From the IMG/VR virus record IMGVR_UViG_3300034198_024209, positions 1-64,000 of that record: a DNA stretch of 64,000 bases; one strand, 5' to 3'. The position numbers were made by a program, and so were the translations under genes. Positions 48,970 to 62,400 of this stretch are shown piece after piece (the stretch's first letter is position 1; each line of letters opens with the position of its first letter). This DNA is from a virus. The notes under the pieces are model-generated. The model saw nothing but the letters and a program-made list of their open reading frames with translations, was not told where the DNA came from and did no database searches.

Positions 48970-51477
48970 ATGCCTGAAATTTCTGCAGCTTCTGAAATTG
49001 TTTTTAACTCTGCCAATGCCTCAAGCGCATTTTTTGGAAATACTAGAGTTTGGCGCTCGCCTATTTATGTAAAAAACGGACAAGCAGACACAGTGCCGCA
49101 AGAAGTTTATCAAAGTAATTTTACTGGTTCCGATTTAGCTGCTTCTGGGCTTTATACACAGGGTGGGGTTAACGGGAATTGGATTCTGAACACCGATAAC
49201 GATTATGTTACGGGAGTTCAGACAGCCGGCAATCCCCGAGGAGGTTTGTTTTCCACTAACACTTGGAGCAATGAGAACGGGTTTACTTTAAAAGCAACAT
49301 GGAGAAACACTGCCACCATGACACGATTTTCGGTTGGCTTGGTTGTTTCTTCGTATGCGACTACAGCCAGCTCGGATCCCTTTAACCAAAGTACTCCAGG
49401 AGCGTATGGCATCGGGTTTTCTACTGCTGGAGAGTTTAGTGGGCAGTTAGTTTTTAATAATGGAATAACAACAACTTCATTAAGCTCGGCACAGGGAAAT
49501 GAAACAATAGGGGTCACGCAAACCCTAGAGATAACGGTTACTGATGGAGGCTGGAGCTATAGTCTCAATGGAGCAGCCTCTACCACTGGGTCATTTACAT
49601 TTAATTTCAGGAATAGGGATTACAGATTTGCCGCTTGGGCGCAGAATATCCCAAATTCTCAAATTTCAAGCATTAAGATAACCGGACTTCCGGTGTACGG
49701 AACTGGCCGTGAAAATGTAGCTATGGGGCATAGTGGCAGTTTTCTTATTATTACGCCAGATGGTTATCTCAGGAGTCTGGGAATATCTGGAGCATCCGGC
49801 GAGGGAGTTGTCCCTACCACTTATCGAGGACAAAATTTGGTTAAAAAAGTATGGGCCGGAACAGATCAATCTTTTTTATTAACTACAGATAACTTACTGT
49901 ACGGTTGGGGCTCCAGTTTCGGCGGAGTAACACAAATTCCTACGTCTCTCAAAACAGCTCCCGGAAATAATTTAAGAGATCTTTGTCCTATATCTGCAAG
50001 TCACGCTGTTGCAATTAAGTCGGATGGTCGCGCTGTTGGTTGGACTAGTTCTTCCTCAGGTATTCCTCACTTGAGTGTAATAAATGCTGGCGGAGCAGCA
50101 ACATCTGGAACAGGAAACTGGACAAATCTAAAAAAAATTGTAACTGCAGATGGTACGTCTATACTAGGGCTACGCACAGATGGCTCAATAGTAGCTTCTT
50201 TTGCTTTTGATGGTACACACCCAACTACAGGAATAAAACATATACATTCCAATTATTGGAGGATGGTTATTTTAGATAATACTGGGACTGCGTATACTGT
50301 ATACAAGAGACATGATACTCTTGGAACGATGCCCCCAGAGGGCTCTGGAATTACAGAAATATGGCCCCATTCTAATAACGCCCATTTTTGGCGTCAAAAC
50401 GGAGTGATTGGGGGCGGGCCCCCCGAGGCAAGTCAACTTCCAGCAGAACTTCTGAGCGCAGGATCGAGTATAACAGAGATTTATAATACTAGATCTTGGG
50501 CTTGCGCGGCGGTAACAAGAGACTCTAGAAAATCTGAGTTAGTTTTTTGGGGTGCTCTACGCAATACCAGTACTTCTGATAATGTAGCGGCCACAGGAAT
50601 TGAGGACGATCCACAGGCCCCGCGAGATTTTTATACTTGGTGGAGTCCTTATGATATAAATACTACGGTTTGGCTAGATCCAACAGATAGAAGATACATA
50701 AGTTTTGCAACTACGTATACAGTTTCAGCTGTGTCGGATAGGAAAAATTCAGGGATGTCTCTCACTCAACCCACAGCTGCCAACAGACCGCAATCAGCTC
50801 TCCAGCTTTTATCGTTTGTTCCTAGTGCGATAATAAATCTGAATCGTTCTATATGGTTTGACACATCCGCTAAAGCACTTTTAGCAAGAGTAAGCGGTGT
50901 GGATAGAAGTATTTCTAATTTAGAGTCCGGGACACCGTACGCACAAGAAACCGTGTTCGCTGTAATAAGAAAGAACCAAGACACTACAAGTAATTCATGT
51001 TTATTGCAAGAAACTTCTATCGGGAGCAATTTGGCTGGTAGAAATATATTTTGGACCCCAAGTAACAAATTATATGTAGATTTTGGAACAAATGCCGACA
51101 ATACTCAGATAAATAGACTCATAGTGGATAATTTTTTTACGGGGACATATCCCGAGCTGTTTATTTTATCGATTACAATGAACACCAACCCAACCGGAGC
51201 AAATCCGGGATTTAGTGTATGGGTAAACGGGTCTTTAAGGGCAACAGGGCCAGCTTTATCTGGAGCGGTTTGCAGTGCAGGAGGGTCGACCGTATTAGGA
51301 AACGACGGGGGTGGAGCATTTTTAAACGGGACACTTGGAGAGCTTGTTATGTTAAATTATATTCCAGGGGAAGATATTAGGCAAAGAATCGAAGGATATC
51401 TGGCTTGGAAATTTCAAATAGCTTCGTCGCTGCCGAGTGGTCATGGATTTAAAGACAATCAACCATTAAGAACTTAA
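48970..51477 (+). CDS. RCC1-like / LamG-like surface protein
   Basis: 835 residues. Residues 30-250 are a beta-sandwich-like N-terminal part. RCC1-type repeats follow (FLLTTDNLLYGWGSSFGGVTQIPTSL, AVAIKSDGRAVGWTSSSSG). The C-terminal third (about 558-830, TTVWLDPTDRRYISF..., then FSVWVNGSLRATGP) resembles a LamG/concanavalin-like carbohydrate-binding sandwich. It probably binds host glycans. Starts one base after the previous stop. Confidence 0.7.
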   Translation: MPEISAASEIVFNSANASSAFFGNTRVWRSPIYVKNGQADTVPQEVYQSNFTGSDLAASGLYTQGGVNGNWILNTDNDYVTGVQTAGNPRGGLFSTNTWSNENGFTLKATWRNTATMTRFSVGLVVSSYATTASSDPFNQSTPGAYGIGFSTAGEFSGQLVFNNGITTTSLSSAQGNETIGVTQTLEITVTDGGWSYSLNGAASTTGSFTFNFRNRDYRFAAWAQNIPNSQISSIKITGLPVYGTGRENVAMGHSGSFLIITPDGYLRSLGISGASGEGVVPTTYRGQNLVKKVWAGTDQSFLLTTDNLLYGWGSSFGGVTQIPTSLKTAPGNNLRDLCPISASHAVAIKSDGRAVGWTSSSSGIPHLSVINAGGAATSGTGNWTNLKKIVTADGTSILGLRTDGSIVASFAFDGTHPTTGIKHIHSNYWRMVILDNTGTAYTVYKRHDTLGTMPPEGSGITEIWPHSNNAHFWRQNGVIGGGPPEASQLPAELLSAGSSITEIYNTRSWACAAVTRDSRKSELVFWGALRNTSTSDNVAATGIEDDPQAPRDFYTWWSPYDINTTVWLDPTDRRYISFATTYTVSAVSDRKNSGMSLTQPTAANRPQSALQLLSFVPSAIINLNRSIWFDTSAKALLARVSGVDRSISNLESGTPYAQETVFAVIRKNQDTTSNSCLLQETSIGSNLAGRNIFWTPSNKLYVDFGTNADNTQINRLIVDNFFTGTYPELFILSITMNTNPTGANPGFSVWVNGSLRATGPALSGAVCSAGGSTVLGNDGGGAFLNGTLGELVMLNYIPGEDIRQRIEGYLAWKFQIASSLPSGHGFKDNQPLRT

Positions 51478-51482
51478 AATAT

Positions 51483-51785
51483 ATGCCAATAGATTTTCCA
51501 AATTCACCAAGTGACGGATATATTTATCCGCCAGAAAACGCAACAGCCATTGAAGGCCGTCGCTGGAAATGGGATGCTGCAACAGGCGCGTGGCTTAATT
51601 ACGCCGCTAGTCAGCCGTATACCTTACAAATCTACAATGTGGTTAACTTACAACCAGAGTTAGATAGCAAAATAGAAAAACAAGGGGCAGACACTACTCC
51701 AGTTAATACTATTCGTTGTGTTACACAGGCCGAATACGACGGATTGACAAAAGATGCAAATACAATTTATTTCATAAAACAATAA
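51483..51785 (+). CDS. Small fibre-associated protein
   Basis: 100 residues. The head DFPNSPSDGYIYPPENATAIEGRRWKWDAATGAWLN resembles N-termini of phage fibre proteins that start with F-P-x-x-P...G...W.W....W. The tail NTIRCVTQAEYDGLTKDANTIYFIKQ is a C-terminal motif also found in the collagen-like protein. It may be a minimal fibre or chaperone. Confidence 0.65.
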   Translation: MPIDFPNSPSDGYIYPPENATAIEGRRWKWDAATGAWLNYAASQPYTLQIYNVVNLQPELDSKIEKQGADTTPVNTIRCVTQAEYDGLTKDANTIYFIKQ

Positions 51786-51786
51786 T

Positions 51787-53115
51787 ATGCCTACCGTTGT
51801 AAAAGCCTATTTAGGAACAGTACCACTTTTTACTGAAACTGGGGGAGGTGGATCAAGCACTGCATGGGTTCGTCCTTCCGACTGGCTCACGCTGCCCTCT
51901 GCCCAAGCTAATTCTGTAAAAATACTACATGCGGTTTTTGATCAAACTGAAAACTATGTGGTTATCAAAATGCAGACCTCCGACAATTCCTCATACACTA
52001 TAAACTGGGGAGACGGTAATACCACAACAGCGTTAAGCAACGCAAATACTACCTACAATTACAGCTACAGTTCTTCTGGATTGAATGGCACTCTCTCTAC
52101 TCGCGGATACAAGCAAGCCATAATTACCATAACGCCAGTAGGCTCAGCAACATTTACACTTTGCGATCTATCGCAAAAAATCACATCGCCAGCAGGTATG
52201 CAAATGTACGCTACAGGGCTGCTTGATGTTAATATAAATCTTCCAAATCTTATAACTGGCCAGAGGCTACTCATAGGCTCAGCGGCAGTTCGCCATTCCC
52301 ACCTCGAAAGGGTTTATATCGGATCGTGGGGGCTTATTAGCAATGTATCACTCTTATTCCAGTATTGTCCTGCGCTTCAATCTCTGAACGAGACAGAGTG
52401 GAACATGTCAAACATAACTACTGTTGGAAGTATGTTTTTTGACTGCTGTGGTATAAAGGTAATCGATGGGTCTAATTGGAACATGTCAAAAGTCACCATT
52501 TTTGCGTCCATGTTTCAAAATTGTGCAACCATCCAAAAGGTAATTTGCACGAACTGGGTCACATCAGCAGCCACTAGCCTTGGAAATATGTTTTACCTCT
52601 GCGGGGGTCTCACGAATATAGATGTGTCCAGTTGGAATACTGCTAACTGCACAACTTTTGCTTCACTTTTTTCGGGATGCCGCTCCTTGACCAGTATAAA
52701 TGTTCGTAACTGGAACACCGCAAAAGTTACCACAATCGCTAATATGTTTGAAAACTGCGTTGCATTGCAAGAAGTGGATATGTCTCTTTGGAGCCTGCCA
52801 TTATGCACGACTGCAGCGGCAGCTTTTTCAGGCTGTCATTCCTTGAAAAAACTAGGGCCGTGTAACTTCTCGGCTTTAACGACCCTTACAACCACATTCA
52901 ACAACTGCCGCTCTCTCACTTCATGCACCGTAACAGGCATGAAGGTAAACGTGGATTTTACAAATTGCCGATTAAGCACAGCTGCACTTAATCAAATTTA
53001 TACTAACTTAGCCTCAGTAGCAACAGTCAGGACAATTACGGTCACAGGCAATTATGGCAATGTCGCCGACGACACATCAATAGCTACGGCTAAAAACTGG
53101 ACAGTAACAGGATAA
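51787..53115 (+). CDS. DUF285/BspA-like repeat surface protein
   Basis: 442 residues. After a beta-rich head (ADLSQ-type region near 125) come 23-25-residue repeats such as NMSNITTVGSMFFDCCGIKVIDGS, SGCRSLTSINVRNWNTAKVTTIANMFENC and similar (about 200-390). This is the DUF285/BspA-type leucine-rich solenoid common in surface proteins of Bacteroidota and Mollicutes. It likely mediates attachment. Confidence 0.8.
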   Translation: MPTVVKAYLGTVPLFTETGGGGSSTAWVRPSDWLTLPSAQANSVKILHAVFDQTENYVVIKMQTSDNSSYTINWGDGNTTTALSNANTTYNYSYSSSGLNGTLSTRGYKQAIITITPVGSATFTLCDLSQKITSPAGMQMYATGLLDVNINLPNLITGQRLLIGSAAVRHSHLERVYIGSWGLISNVSLLFQYCPALQSLNETEWNMSNITTVGSMFFDCCGIKVIDGSNWNMSKVTIFASMFQNCATIQKVICTNWVTSAATSLGNMFYLCGGLTNIDVSSWNTANCTTFASLFSGCRSLTSINVRNWNTAKVTTIANMFENCVALQEVDMSLWSLPLCTTAAAAFSGCHSLKKLGPCNFSALTTLTTTFNNCRSLTSCTVTGMKVNVDFTNCRLSTAALNQIYTNLASVATVRTITVTGNYGNVADDTSIATAKNWTVTG

Positions 53116-53119
53116 ATTT

Positions 53120-53299
53120 ATGGACGACACATCAGGATTCTACAAACTGGACGAGGGGCAACTTCTATACGGGCCTAACTTCGTAATCAACGCAAACTAC
53201 CAGCTAAACAGAGAAACTAAAGACGAACACGCTTACCCCGTGGATGGATGGAGCTGGTTTGACAGCAAGGAAGAAGCTGAGAAGGCATTAATCCAATAA
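53120..53299 (+). CDS. Small acidic hypothetical protein
   Basis: 59 residues, MDDTSGFYKLDEG... to ...WFDSKEEAEKALIQ, with a Trp-rich end resembling small phage proteins placed near fibres. It starts four bases after the repeat protein. A hairpin with a T run follows. Confidence 0.6.
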   Translation: MDDTSGFYKLDEGQLLYGPNFVINANYQLNRETKDEHAYPVDGWSWFDSKEEAEKALIQ

Positions 53300-53302
53300 C
53301 AT

Positions 53303-53346
53303 AATTTAATATTTTTTTGATTGGCATTAATATATTAAATTTTTTG
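53303..53346 (+). terminator. AT-rich terminator-like hairpin
   Basis: A perfect 10-bp stem of only A and T (53303-53312/53332-53341) followed by several T. Weak because of its composition. It precedes the collagen-like gene. Confidence 0.45.
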
Positions 53347-53384
53347 TTCTGTATTTTTTGCTCAAAATACGATAAAAAAGAACC

Positions 53385-56453
<3,069 letters not shown>

Positions 56454-56460
56454 AAATTTA

Positions 56461-59400
56461 ATGGACATTGCGTGTCTTGAAAATACATCTCTACTTATAG
56501 GTAAAACCGACAGGATACTTTATTCTTTTGGGTTTTCCCCAACTATTTGTTCTGATCCAGATTTAGTTATTCAAGTGTCTTGCGGTAGGGATCATTCATT
56601 AGTATTAAAGGAAGATGGCCTGGTTGATGCATGGGGGAATATTTATTCTTTAACTGAAAATACAATGCACAGGCCCCCAGCTGGGCTTAGAGGCATAAAG
56701 TATATTTCAGCTGGAGAGAAACATGGATTAGCTGTTGAATCAATACATAATTCTGTTATTGCATGGGGTTCAAACGAATATGGTCAATCTAATGTTCCAG
56801 AGTCTATAGCGGGTATAGAATATCTAAATGAACCAGTAGCAAAAGTTGGAGCCGGATACAGTTATTCACTCGCTTTAATGGAGTCTGGTACAATTTTGGC
56901 TTGGGGCGATATTGTTGGTCAACCGCCCAGCTCTTTATCTACTAAAACGGTGGTAGATATATCTACAAAAGGAAAACACTCGCTGGCTCTGATAGATGAC
57001 GGTACAGTTATCGGATGGGGTCAGATAACTAACCTAGATGCGTCAAGCGTTATACACACAGATGCTGGCAGTATTATTCCTGTTGGATTAAATAATGTAA
57101 CAAAAATATCTGCTGGTTTTTCTCATTGTTTGGCGCTTAAGTCAGATGGCACTGTTGTGGCCTGGGGAGACAATACATATGGACAGTGCAATGTCCCAAG
57201 TGGATTAAATAACGTTTACTCCATTTGCGCTGGATATAAGCACTCATTAGTTATAAAAAATGACGGATCTATTGTTGGCTGGGGAGACAATACATATAAT
57301 CAATGTTCGTGGAGTCAATTATCCCACGTTCAATCAGGCGCAATACAGCCAAAAGTGGAGGCATATGGACAGACTAGCTATGTGTTAACACGTGGTGGAG
57401 ATCTTTATTTTTGTGGGACAAGCGGAAGTATTAACTCTACTAGTACATTAGTGGATAGCAACGTTCAGGACTTTAGAGTTTTTGACTCTAGTGATGTGAC
57501 TTTTTCTTCCAATGTATACACTCCCCCTTCTGTTGGTTTATACTTAAATAGTAACAACAGTAGTAATTTAGATAATTTTTTTATAGGTAGCTTGGGCAAT
57601 GGGTATGCTGTAAGCTACACCATTGAATTGTGGTTCTATCCAATTGGAAACCAAAATGGAAAAACTTTGTTAGCTGATACATTCGCGAATAATCAATGTA
57701 GTTTTGCTTTAGCGTGGTTTAATAATGAAGGGACGGGAGCTGGCTCAGGATTTAAGTTTGGGTTTTACGGCAGAAAAAGGATTTATGTCGGATGTACTTT
57801 AAATTATTATACGTCATATCAATGGTATACTCAAAGCGCTGGAGCACCATGGTTAAATACATGGAACCATGTTTTAATTTCGCTAGAGACAGAACAAATT
57901 GCGTCTGGAGGAACGATTGGAGGAAAAACAAATTTAGGTGGATATAAATACAACACTAGAGCATACTTAAATGGAGTTCATCAATCCTCTGAAGAGCACT
58001 ATGTCTTGGTGCCTTCGTGTGGCGCTGGTAGCACAATAAGTGCATATACATATAGCGCCGAAGGAGGCATACCATTATCTAATTCAATTAAAATAGGTAG
58101 GAGATGGGACAACAACTCGACTCAATATAAATTCAATGGATATGTAAGAAATTGTCAGATAAAACATGGCGAAAAAAAACTGAAAAATGAAACATTTACA
58201 CCAACTCCAGTAAATACTGTATTGACTCCCATCCAAAATGATCTGTCAATGCAATTCACAAGCAATAATGCTGGAGAACTTTATTCATACTTTTCACAGG
58301 GTTCATATTTTTATGATTTTACTCCAGTTGGGGATGGATGTGCTGTATATAAAAAGATAGATGGAACTACTAACTGGCACGGATCTGGCACTGATAACAG
58401 AAGACCATCATTTGAGTCCGTTCCCAACAGAATGCCAATGCTTCAGTATGGTTTTGAGATAGACTCTACTGGAAAGCTTAAACAGGCCTCTGGTGATTTG
58501 GCACTACATGGAGGAAATTTTTATTATTTAAACAATCTTCTAAATTCGCCAGTTGAAGATGTTATATCTATTTCTTCTTCATCTAGAATACATAGTTTTT
58601 ACGATGGTAACACCAATTGTCATTTAATTATTTTGACTAAATTTGGGATAGTTTCATTCGCGCCTTTCTCTCAATATAGCACTGTATCAAATAAAGTGTC
58701 CGTAGCAAAATGGATGAGAGATTTGAGGACAGTAAGTGATTGGTTATATGATAGTAGCCCCAATAACACCCCCTTTTATTACAATCCGCAGCTACGTTCG
58801 TTAGAACTTAATACTTCCACAAATCCACCATCACCTAATCGGCTTTATGCAAATCAAAATATATCTGTCAAAGTAGTTAACACTGGTGTTGGTGATTCAT
58901 CGAATGATTCGTATACGGTAATTAATGATAAAGATTATATCCCCCCATTAAATTCATATTTTTGTTATTGTAAGGGATTACCAAACTTACTTTACGTAAG
59001 TCAATCTGATTGCCAGATAAGGGGAAATACATACGAAGCAGCAAATTTTGATATATACATTAATTTAAATAATTTTTTAATAGACCCATCTTTAAGGCTA
59101 TTGAGACCAGCTAGATTGCGGATTAATAAATATTCTTACTTCTTTCATCAGTTAGGATACGCAAATGTATTTATACCAGACACACTAAATAATGTAGTCG
59201 ATGAAAATCAGTTTTTGTTAAGTATAAGTGGGCTGCCCAAGAATAACGCAGTTTTAGACAATGGGGTGAATCTTAAACTGAATGTAGACTATAATGGAAA
59301 AAAGAATTTACCTAAAATACCTGGAGAATATATTGTAACTATAACTACATATGATTTTAATGTTCATTGCATAAGGTCATTTTGTATTTACGTTGGGGAG

Positions 59401-62400
59401 CCTGGTATTGCACTAAATGGAAACAAAGAAATAACTGGACAAAATATCGTTCCATCAAACAATAGAGCGAATGCTTTTCTCAAGTACTGTAGATTAAAAG
59501 ACAAAGTATCTGAAATATCTTCTGGTGACACTTCGTTTTTTCATGATGACGAAATTTTGTCTATAGATGAGGAAATTCCATTAAAAATAATTCAACAATC
59601 ATTAATATTTAGAAAACCAATTTTATTTAAAAACAACTGTATATATGTATCATCAGGGTATCAGGAATATTATTATCTTGATGTAAATGGTTTAACCTCT
59701 ACAATATGTGCAGACAATGTAACTGGTACATATAAATATGGAAGTGATAATTTTCCGCAGAGAAGTAGGATGGTATTCTTTGATCCATCTGTTGAGATAA
59801 AGTACAGAGATTTCAGGATTTCATATAAACAAACTTATTTATACCCGAGTGCCCCAAGTTTCAATAGTTTGTTTTTTTGGTCATCAACTTTAGACCCAAG
59901 AACAGACCAATCAACTTATAGCTTAACAGAGAGTAACGGGTCTATAGGTATAATTAATAGTCAGCCAAGGTATTTTGCTAATGATATAAACCTATATAAT
60001 GTCGAAACAAAAATTCCTTTTATAACGCCATTTCAGGCCCCCCACTTTACAGACAAATCAGGAACAGCTTCATCCTGTATTTATCGAGAAATTTACAGAA
60101 ATGGATCAAAAATAGAAATAAAGGATGGACCAACTCCCAATCCAGATGGTTCATATGGATGGGCAATAATAGAAGATTATATATATATATCTAGGTATAT
60201 AGGATTAATTTTTTCTGATGATGTGTATAACACTGGAGAGACAACAGATTCAATAATTAGTGATATTTCACTTAGCGTAGGCAATGAAACTATTGATTAT
60301 TCAAAACCATTTAAGCCAATTTTGTTATCTAATTCAAATGTAGAATCTAATTCCTTTAGAGCTATGTGGAAAAGATCAGCAGAGATGACTTCAGCTTTAA
60401 TGGATATATCTACGGATTTAAATTTTTCCAATATCTTAAGGCAAGATGTTGTGTGCACTGGATCCACTCAATATAGTTTTCCAGATTCTGGCTCTAATAG
60501 GTATTTCGATTTAAACAACAACGGAATAACTGATGTTAGTAAAGCCATCAGGGAAAATACAAATTATTACTATAGAATAAAGCATAAAAAAAATGAAATA
60601 GTTGGAGATTATTCAGCTACACAGCTTGTATCTACACTATTTGAAAAAATTAAAGTTAATATAGTTAATTATTTCATAGGTAGTCAGGAGCAGAATATAC
60701 CAGTGCCAGGTGAATCAAATTCTGGATTTCCGTTTAGTTCGATATACAAAAATTCTGGCCAAACCTATTTATATAAAATTGACTTTGCCTCTGATGGACA
60801 AACATATGTAAATAATATAGATAGAACTGGAAATAATTCAAGTGACGCAATAACTATTAAAATATATATAAAAGGTGCTCAATATTTTTTATTTTCTTAT
60901 GTGATAAATAGATATGGACAACTTATAGATTCTCCGCAAGGCTTCTTATCAGAGTCTACAAGCATACTTGCCTCAAATAAAAATATAACGGTAAAGGAAT
61001 ATACTTTTTCTCCGGATATAAGGGATTTAAATCTAGAGATTAGGGCTTATCCTATAAATTCTCTTACTGACTTTGTGTATGTCGATACATTTTCTGGTGT
61101 AAACTTCTTGGGATTTAATTCGGTTCTACCATTCTTTATAGCAAATAAAGAGGTAACAGTAAATGAGTGGGAACAAGTTAGGCTTTACGCAGAAGAAAGA
61201 GACTGGGGTTATGACCTGCCAGCGGCAAGTAATTATTCCTCTGTGCATGAACCTATGTCCAATATAAGTTGGTTTGATGCTATAAAATTTTGCAATGCAA
61301 AAAGCGAGATGAACTGGTTGAGTCCAGTTTATTTAAATCTAGATGATACTGTATACAAAAACGGACAATCTGTTTTACCGCAAATTAAATGGAGTAATAG
61401 CGGATATAGACTACCGTTAGAGATAGAGTGGGACTATGCAGCAAGAGGTGGAGCATTCAGCGGATCATATTTATATAGTGGATCAAATTTACCTAACTCG
61501 GTCTCGGTCAATTCATCTAACTCTGGTAACGCAAAAAATGAAGTTGCTACATTGGCACCCAACGAAATAGCTGTTTATGATATGTCGGGCAACATTTCAG
61601 AGTGGGTACTAGACAACTATTCGCCAGCTGACCCAGTCCCAACGTCACAGCAAAACCCAGATTATTTATCGACTGTATTACTTTTGCATTTTAATGATGA
61701 ATCTCCGCCGCTCACGCTAGGACTTTATGAACCAATTAATTCTGATGGAGGTCAGTCGAGGTTTTTAGCAACTGCATATACTTTTCCTAGCTATATAGGG
61801 TTTAAACTAGGCCCAGGTGTAAGAATAAGAAACTGTAAGATATTATTAAATGGACCAAATATTGAAAAAACTTTTGGACTTAATCATGGCTGGGATCTGA
61901 TTAAGTATTTTACATTTACTCACAACATTAATACAACTGCTGAAGGGATAGGCACTGAAGGAGGTAGTCCTGGGTTTCCATGGAGCAACGATGTATGTGG
62001 TTTTTACTTAGATATATCTCCATCTGAAATAGCTAGTTCAACCTCTATTACTATTGATTATGAATATACTTCTTCATGGGCGAGTAAGCAGGGTATAGCT
62101 TTTTGGAATAATGTTTCTACTCCTACTGGCTTTAATGGAGACATTAGCTCTGACTGGATAGGCACATGGGACAACCAAACCTATGCAAGATTGTCATCAA
62201 ATATAAATAGGAACACAATAATAAATCAATCAAGTCGAGATGGTTCAATACACAGAAGAAGGACTATAATACAAAAAACAGCTGGGCAATATCACTTTAT
62301 AACTGAATCATCTGCAATTTCTTTTCCTACAATAAACGACAGTAGTTTACTGGGGTTATCCCCACTTAATTATTCTAATAGCTCTCCAAGTTCTCCAGTG